From: Betaproteobacteria bacterium | Lineage (GTDB): Bacteria > Pseudomonadota > Gammaproteobacteria > Burkholderiales > SG8-39 | Direction of reading: 5' to 3' | Assembly (NCBI GenBank): GCA_019237595.1 | Contig: JAFAGU010000131.1 | Location: 1 to 29,143, forward strand | DNA length: 29,143 nucleotides | Shown: positions 24,300 to 29,143 of the stretch, in pieces | How positions within the stretch are numbered: position 1 is the stretch's first letter | Layout: each line of letters opens with the position of its first letter | Position numbers and translations under genes: made by a program | Notes under the pieces: model-generated | What the model was told of the DNA's origin: nothing | Seen by the model: the letters and a program-made list of their open reading frames with translations, nothing else | Database searches by the model: none

Positions 24300-25415
24300 A
24301 TGACGGCCGACCCGGGGCTCGCCGACTGGCTCAGGCTCACCCTCACCCCGGGCATTCCCCCTTCCTCGCTCCGGCGCCTGCTCCAGGCGCTCGGGCTGCC
24401 GCAAGAAGCCCTCAAGCGCAGCCATCGCGAGCTCTCCGCTTTCCTGTCCGTCGAGGCGCTCGAGGGGCTTCAGTCCACTTCCGTATCTGACGCCGTGGCA
24501 CGTGCCCTCGAATGGGCATCAATAACGGGCCATCGGATCATCACGCTCGCCGACTCGCAATATCCGGGCGCGCTGCTTGAAATTCCCGACCCTCCGGCGC
24601 TTCTCTACGCGGCTGGGCGAGCCGAGCTCCTCGCGCGGCCCTGCTTTGCCGTGGTGGGAAGCCGCAATGCCACGGCGCAAGGCGAGCGCAATGCCGAAGC
24701 CTTCGCCCAATCACTGAGCGAAGCCGGCTTGACGATCGTATCGGGACTCGCGATGGGAATCGACGCGGCGGCACACCGCGGGGGCCTCGCGGCGCCGGGG
24801 TCGACGATCGCCGTGCTCGGGACGGGGGTCGACATCATTTATCCCCGCCGCAACGAAGCGCTCGCAGACGCGATCGCAAGGCAGGGATTGCTCCTCTCCG
24901 AATTCGCGCTCGGAACGGGGCCTCTCCCGCACAACTTCCCGCGCCGTAATCGCCTCATCAGCGGGCTCGCGCGCGGCTGCCTCGTGGTGGAAGCCGCCGC
25001 AGCCTCGGGATCGCTCATCACCGCCCGGGCCGCTGCCGACCAGGGACGCGACGTCTTTGCCATTCCGGGATCCATCCATTCACCGCTCTCCAAGGGTTGC
25101 CACGCGCTCATCAAGACCGGCGCGAAGCTGGTCGAGTCCGCGGACGACATCATTGCCGAGCTCTCCGGAATTCATGCGCCCGAAAGCGCGACCACCAGGC
25201 GCGAACCCAAGAGCGGAAGACGGGCGGCCGCTGCCGCGCCGCAGAGCGGTTTGCTACTGCACATGGGCCACGATCCGGTTGACATCGATGTCCTTTGCGA
25301 GCGAGCGGGAATGGCACCGGAGGAAGTCTCCTCGGAGCTCCTAAGGCTGGAGCTCGATGGGTTCGTCGCGGCCTTGCCCGGAGGGCTGTACCAGCGACTC
25401 GAGAAAGCGACGTAA
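24300..25415 (+). CDS. dprA: DNA-processing protein DprA
   Basis: A 371-residue protein that loads RecA onto incoming single-stranded DNA during natural transformation. An N-terminal helical (SAM-like) region is followed by the Rossmann-type core with VVGSRNAT, SGLAMGIDAAAHRGGL, VLGTGVDIIYPRRN, NFPRRNRLISGLA and FAIPGSIHSPLSKGCHALIK, then a C-terminal winged-helix domain (residues about 315-371). All conserved blocks are present. A GAGGG stretch lies before the ATG. The gene is followed 44 bases later by smg. Together with comM it suggests, but does not prove, competence for DNA uptake. Confidence 0.95.
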   Translation: MTADPGLADWLRLTLTPGIPPSSLRRLLQALGLPQEALKRSHRELSAFLSVEALEGLQSTSVSDAVARALEWASITGHRIITLADSQYPGALLEIPDPPALLYAAGRAELLARPCFAVVGSRNATAQGERNAEAFAQSLSEAGLTIVSGLAMGIDAAAHRGGLAAPGSTIAVLGTGVDIIYPRRNEALADAIARQGLLLSEFALGTGPLPHNFPRRNRLISGLARGCLVVEAAAASGSLITARAAADQGRDVFAIPGSIHSPLSKGCHALIKTGAKLVESADDIIAELSGIHAPESATTRREPKSGRRAAAAAPQSGLLLHMGHDPVDIDVLCERAGMAPEEVSSELLRLELDGFVAALPGGLYQRLEKAT

Positions 25416-25459
25416 ACCAGAGCCGTACTTCGCGCGTTACAACAACAAGGAGAAATTCG

Positions 25460-25915
25460 ATGTACGACATCCTCGTCTACCTGTTCGAGAACTGCCAGCA
25501 GGCGGAGATCGCCCGTGACGGTGCCGCCGTCGCGAGAAAGCTTTCGGCGGCCGGTTTCGAGGATGCGGACATCACGGAGGCGTTGCGCTGGCTCGCGGGC
25601 GCGCGAGCCCTGCAGCCGGAGTTCTCGCGGCTTCCGGACTCCCGAAGCACCTTCCGCGCCTATGCTGCAAGAGAGCTCGCGAAGCTCGACGCGGCGTGCC
25701 GAGGCTTCCTGCTCACGCTGGAGCACTCGGCGATCCTGACGCCGCAGACACGGGAGCTCGTGATCGAGCGGGCGCTTGCGGCATCCGGCGAGCACCTGAC
25801 GCTCGAGCAGCTCAAGCTCATCGTGCTTATGGTGCTCTGGAACCAGAAGATGCCGACGAGCCGGCTCGTAGCGGAGGATCTGCTGAGCTCGGCACACGCC
25901 CGCCTGCCGAACTGA
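25460..25915 (+). CDS. smg: Smg family protein (DUF494)
   Basis: A 151-residue protein of the Smg/DUF494 family, starting MYDILVYLFENC, which is the family hallmark, and rich in Leu and helices. The function is not established. It commonly lies between dprA and a topoisomerase gene, as here. AAGGAG (25448-25453) precedes the ATG, which supports this start over an in-frame one 165 bases upstream inside dprA. A perfect GC inverted repeat directly follows its stop. Confidence 0.92.
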   Translation: MYDILVYLFENCQQAEIARDGAAVARKLSAAGFEDADITEALRWLAGARALQPEFSRLPDSRSTFRAYAARELAKLDAACRGFLLTLEHSAILTPQTRELVIERALAASGEHLTLEQLKLIVLMVLWNQKMPTSRLVAEDLLSSAHARLPN

Positions 25916-25931
25916 CGCGCCGAGCGGCGCG
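25916..25931 (+). other. GC-rich inverted repeat after smg
   Basis: CGCGCCG (25916-25922) and CGGCGCG (25925-25931) are perfectly complementary around AG, beginning at the base after the smg stop. No T tract follows. It may stabilise the dprA-smg message or act as a weak terminator before the topB promoter. Confidence 0.35.
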
Positions 25932-25933
25932 GG

Positions 25934-25963
25934 TTGAATCGCGCCGCGCTTTGCGGGTATCCT
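25934..25963 (+). promoter_or_regulatory. Candidate sigma-70 promoter for topB
   Basis: TTGAAT (25934-25939) and TATCCT (25958-25963) match the -35 and -10 consensus at four of six positions each, with an 18-base spacer. The predicted start near 25970 is about 13 bases before the topB ATG. Confidence 0.4.
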
Positions 25964-25982
25964 CTGCGGCCTTTCACGCCGC

Positions 25983-28475
25983 ATGAGCAAGAAACTCGTC
26001 ATCGCCGAGAAACCGTCTGTCGCGGCCGACATCGCGCGCGCGCTCGGTGCTTTCACGCGCAAGGGCGATTACTTCGAGAGCGACCAGTACGTGCTCTCTT
26101 CCGCGGTCGGCCACCTCCTCGAGCTCGCCGTGCCGGAGGAGTACGACGTCAAGAAGGGCAAGTGGTCCTTCGCGAAGCTTCCGGTGCTTCCGCCGCGCTT
26201 CGACCTCGCACCGCTGGAAAAGGGCGAGGAACGGCTGAACCTTCTCCTGCGCCTCATGAAGCGCAAGGACGTGAGCGGCCTCATCAACGCCTGCGACGCG
26301 GGCCGCGAGGGCGAGCTCATTTTCCGCTACCTCGTGCAGCACGCGAAGGTCAAGAAGCCGATCGAGCGGCTGTGGCTGCAATCGATGACGCAGCAGGCGA
26401 TCCGCGACGGGTTCTCGCGCCTGCGTCCCGATAAGGAGCTGCTGCCGCTTGCGGATGCGGCGAAGAGCCGCTCCGAGGCCGACTGGCTCGTCGGCATCAA
26501 CGGCACGCGCGCCATGACGGCCTTCAACTCGAAGGAGGGCGGCTTCTATCTGACGACCGTCGGCCGCGTGCAGACGCCGACGCTCGCTATCCTCGTGGAG
26601 CGCGAAGACAAGATCCGCGCCTTCTCGCCGCGCGACTATTGGGAAGTCCACGGGCGTTTCGGCGCGCAGGCCGGCGACTATTCCGGTCGCTGGTTCGATC
26701 CCGCGTTCAAGAAGGACGAGGACGGCGAGCGAAAGCCCGAGCGCATCTGGCGCGCGGACGAAGCGGCGGCAATCGTTGCCGCGTGCCGCGGCAAGAAAGG
26801 TGTGGCGACCGAGGAGTCCAAGCCCTCGACGCAGCTCTCGCCGCTGCTTTTCGACTTGACGAGCCTGCAGCGCGAGGCGAACGGGCGCTTCGGCTTCCCG
26901 GCGCGCATGACGCTTTCCCTGGCACAGGCGCTTTACGAAAAGCACAAGGCCCTCACCTACCCGCGCACCGATTCCCGCGCGCTGCCCGAAGACTATCTCC
27001 CCACGGTCAAGGACACGCTCAAGGTTCTCGGCGACTCCGATGCCTTCGGGACCCACGCGCGCCAGATCCTCAAGCAAGGATGGGTGAAGGCGAACAAGCG
27101 CGTCTTCGACAACTCGAAGATCTCGGACCACTTTGCCATCATTCCGACGCTTCAGGCGCCGAAGCACCTGACCGAGCCGGAGCACAAGATCTACGACATG
27201 GTGGTGCGTCGGTTCCTGGCCGTTTTTTTCCCGGCGGCCGAATATCTGCAGACGACGCGCATCACGAAAGTCGAAGAGCATCACTTCCGCACCGAAGGGA
27301 GGGTCCTGCAAAGCGCGGGCTGGCTCGCCGTCTATGGCCGATCCGCCGGAGAGGACGAGAAGACGCTGCCCGCGATTTCCCAGGGCGAAGGTGTCCGGGT
27401 GGTGGAGGTGGAAGAGCAGGCGAACCAGACGAAGCCGCCGCCACGGTACACCGAGGCAACGCTTCTCTCGGCCATGGAAGGCGCGGGGAAGCTGGTCGAG
27501 GACGACGAGCTTCGCGCCGCGATGGAGGCAAAAGGGCTGGGCACACCGGCGACGCGGGCGGCGATCATCGAAGGCCTCATCCGCGAGGAATACGTGCATC
27601 GCGAAGGACGCGAGCTCGTACCCACGCCGAAAGCCTTTTCGCTCCTCTTTGCGCTTCACATGCTCCACATCGTCGAGCTCGCCTCGCCCGAGCTCACAGG
27701 CGAATGGGAGCACAAGCTCAGGCTCATCGAGCAGGGCAAGCTCACGCGCGAGCAGTTCATGAAGGAGATCAACGAGCTTGTGCGCAAGGTCGTGGGCGTC
27801 ATCAAGACCGGCGAGATTCCCGATGTCGTCTACGCGACGGTCCCGGCACCGTGCCCGAAGTGCGGCAAAGGGCCGGTGCAGGAAAACTACCGCAAGTTCC
27901 AATGCCAGAAGTGCGACTTCTCCCTCTGGAAGGTGACCTCCGGGCGGGAATGGTCGCCGGACGAAGTCGCCGAGCTCGTCACGAAGCGGGTCATCGGCCC
28001 GCTGACGGGCTTTCGCAGCAGGATGGGCAAGCCCTTCAGTGCGGTCGTGCGACTCACGGATGATTTCCGAACCGAATTCGACTTCGGGCAGGACCGGGGC
28101 GAGGGCGAGGAAGCGCCGGATTTCTCCGGCCAGGAGCCTCTCGGCCCCTGTCCGAAGTGCGGGTCGAGCGTCTTCGAACTCGGCATGGCCTATACCTGCG
28201 AGAAAGCGGTCGGGCCGCAGAAGAGCTGTGACTTCCGGTCGGGACGGATGATCCTCCAGCAGCCGGTGGAACGCGAGCAGATGAAGAAGCTGCTTGCCAC
28301 GGGGCGTACCGATCTTCTCACCGGCTTCATTTCGAAGAAGGGCCGGAGGTTCAAGGCCTTCCTCGTCAAGAACCCGGACGGGAAAATCGGCTTCGAGTTC
28401 CAGGCGCGGCCTGCGAAGGCGCTGGACGAGAAACCGGCCGGCAGGCGCGCGGGCCGCAAAAGCCGCGCGGCCTAG
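25983..28475 (+). CDS. topB: Type IA DNA topoisomerase, topoisomerase III type
   Basis: The 830-residue enzyme relaxes and decatenates DNA through a single-strand break. The N-terminal TOPRIM domain begins LVIAEKPSVAADIARALG, typical of topoisomerase III, and contains the acidic motif NACDAGREGELIFRY. The catalytic tyrosine is Tyr326 in ALTYPRTDSRAL. Beyond the core it carries C-terminal zinc-ribbon modules, CPKCGKGP from residue 624 with CQKC, and CPKCGSS from residue 723, and a basic tail. E. coli TopB has 653 residues, so this is a longer form. It follows smg, the slot often held by topA-like genes. It converges on gyrB with six bases between stops. Confidence 0.92.
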   Translation: MSKKLVIAEKPSVAADIARALGAFTRKGDYFESDQYVLSSAVGHLLELAVPEEYDVKKGKWSFAKLPVLPPRFDLAPLEKGEERLNLLLRLMKRKDVSGLINACDAGREGELIFRYLVQHAKVKKPIERLWLQSMTQQAIRDGFSRLRPDKELLPLADAAKSRSEADWLVGINGTRAMTAFNSKEGGFYLTTVGRVQTPTLAILVEREDKIRAFSPRDYWEVHGRFGAQAGDYSGRWFDPAFKKDEDGERKPERIWRADEAAAIVAACRGKKGVATEESKPSTQLSPLLFDLTSLQREANGRFGFPARMTLSLAQALYEKHKALTYPRTDSRALPEDYLPTVKDTLKVLGDSDAFGTHARQILKQGWVKANKRVFDNSKISDHFAIIPTLQAPKHLTEPEHKIYDMVVRRFLAVFFPAAEYLQTTRITKVEEHHFRTEGRVLQSAGWLAVYGRSAGEDEKTLPAISQGEGVRVVEVEEQANQTKPPPRYTEATLLSAMEGAGKLVEDDELRAAMEAKGLGTPATRAAIIEGLIREEYVHREGRELVPTPKAFSLLFALHMLHIVELASPELTGEWEHKLRLIEQGKLTREQFMKEINELVRKVVGVIKTGEIPDVVYATVPAPCPKCGKGPVQENYRKFQCQKCDFSLWKVTSGREWSPDEVAELVTKRVIGPLTGFRSRMGKPFSAVVRLTDDFRTEFDFGQDRGEGEEAPDFSGQEPLGPCPKCGSSVFELGMAYTCEKAVGPQKSCDFRSGRMILQQPVEREQMKKLLATGRTDLLTGFISKKGRRFKAFLVKNPDGKIGFEFQARPAKALDEKPAGRRAGRKSRAA

Positions 28476-28481
28476 CGGCGC

Positions 28482-29143
28482 TCAGACGTCGAGGTTCCGC
28501 ACCCCGAGGGCGTTGGTTTCAATGAAGGCGCGGCGGGGCTCGACTTCGTCGCCCATGAGCTTGGTGAAGATTTCGTCGGCCGCGATGCCATCCTCGATCT
28601 GGACCTTGAGGAGGCGTCGATTGCCTGCGTCCATGGTCGTTTCCCAAAGCTGCTCGGGGTTCATCTCGCCGAGCCCCTTGTAGCGCTGCACCGAGGGGTT
28701 CTTGGAACGCACCTTCTTCAGGATGGCGTCCCGCTCCCCATCGCTGTAGGCGTAGAGCTTCTCCTTGCCGTTCTGAATGCGGTAGAGGGGAGGCTGCGCG
28801 ATGTAGAGGCAGCCGTCCTCGATGATGTCCCGCATGTGGCGGAAGAAGAAGGTGAGGAGCAGGGTGCGGATGTGCTGCCCGTCCACGTAGGCATCGGTCA
28901 GGATGATGACCTTGGCGTACCGCACCTTGCTGACGTCCTCGACGTTGTCGATGTCGATCCCGGTGGCCGCGATCAGGGCGGCGATTTCGTTGTTCCGCAG
29001 AAGCTTGTCCAGCCGGGCCTTCTCGACATTCAGCACTTTGCCGCGGAGGGGCAGCACGGCCTGGTACATGCGGTCCCGGCCCCTCTCTGCGCTGCCGCCT
29101 GCGGAGTCCCCTTCCACCAGGAATAGCTCGCTCCGCTCCCGGT
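28482..29143 (-). CDS. gyrB: DNA gyrase subunit B, C-terminal part (partial, atypical)
   Basis: The frame is open through the right edge, so only the last 220 or so residues are seen, starting in the TOPRIM domain (RSELFLVEGDSAGGSA). The end, QRYKGLGEMNPEQLWETTMD ... LMGDEVEPRRAFIETNAL, is GyrB and not ParE. Two oddities appear. The roughly 170-residue insert typical of E. coli-type GyrB after YIAQPPLYRI is missing, so it is the short form seen in Bacillus. The metal-binding DADVDG motif reads DAYVDG, replacing the residue equivalent to E. coli Asp500 with Tyr. It may be a second, paralogous B subunit; the N-terminal ATPase part is outside the window. Confidence 0.9.
   Translation of the reverse strand, partial: RERSELFLVEGDSAGGSAERGRDRMYQAVLPLRGKVLNVEKARLDKLLRNNEIAALIAATGIDIDNVEDVSKVRYAKVIILTDAYVDGQHIRTLLLTFFFRHMRDIIEDGCLYIAQPPLYRIQNGKEKLYAYSDGERDAILKKVRSKNPSVQRYKGLGEMNPEQLWETTMDAGNRRLLKVQIEDGIAADEIFTKLMGDEVEPRRAFIETNALGVRNLDV

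Noticed and set aside
25974..27902. 642-codon minus-strand open frame opposite topB
   Set aside because: It is antisense to the topoisomerase core, including the active site. No homology features were visible.

Overview
The window is a gene-dense, GC-rich (roughly 65% by eye) stretch of chromosome. It is most likely from a betaproteobacterium. The basis is gene content and order: ubiK-comM-apaH divergent from torF-glnK-amtB, a def-fmt-rsmB-DUF4390-ntrY-ntrX string, lysM-dprA-smg-topB, and a THX ribosomal peptide gene. I saw no tRNA, rRNA, CRISPR array, insertion sequence or prophage gene. Most of the window is ordinary core genome; the unusual points are listed as findings.

Left part (1-5760). 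After the tail of an unidentified gene, ubiK, comM and apaH run on the minus strand. Divergent from them is a nitrogen-scavenging unit: a TorF-type porin, the PII protein GlnK and the ammonium transporter AmtB. Its promoter region holds a perfect NtrC-type palindrome and a sigma-54 -24/-12 element, so nitrogen limitation probably drives it. A clear intrinsic terminator follows amtB.

Aromatic block (5760-12314). A MarR regulator is divergent from seven tightly packed genes: a 2Fe-2S ferredoxin, a benzoate-CoA ligase family enzyme, a fumarylpyruvate hydrolase-like protein, a zeta-class GST isomerase, protocatechuate 3,4-dioxygenase beta and alpha, and a PcaB-like cycloisomerase. A 4-hydroxybenzoyl-CoA thioesterase-like gene converges on the end. 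The block mixes late gentisate enzymes with early protocatechuate enzymes, and neither pathway is complete here.

Methionine and two-component part (12315-20290). metH (full-length cobalamin-dependent methionine synthase) is preceded by a candidate attenuator. The tiny THX gene follows and converges on ntrX with shared stop-codon bases. NtrX keeps its receiver and Fis-type DNA-binding ends, but its AAA+ core has lost the Walker A, Walker B and GAFTGA signatures.

Right part (20298-29143). def, fmt, rsmB, a DUF4390 gene, ntrY and ntrX form one compact minus-strand unit; fmt appears to start at CTG. Divergent from it are a LysM protein, dprA, smg and a topoisomerase III gene. At the right edge is the C-terminal part of a GyrB that lacks the proteobacterial insert and has Tyr in place of a metal-binding Asp in the TOPRIM domain.

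No single region is a clearly new system. The best candidates for a second look are the odd GyrB, the metH leader, the ATPase-degenerate NtrX and the hybrid aromatic operon.
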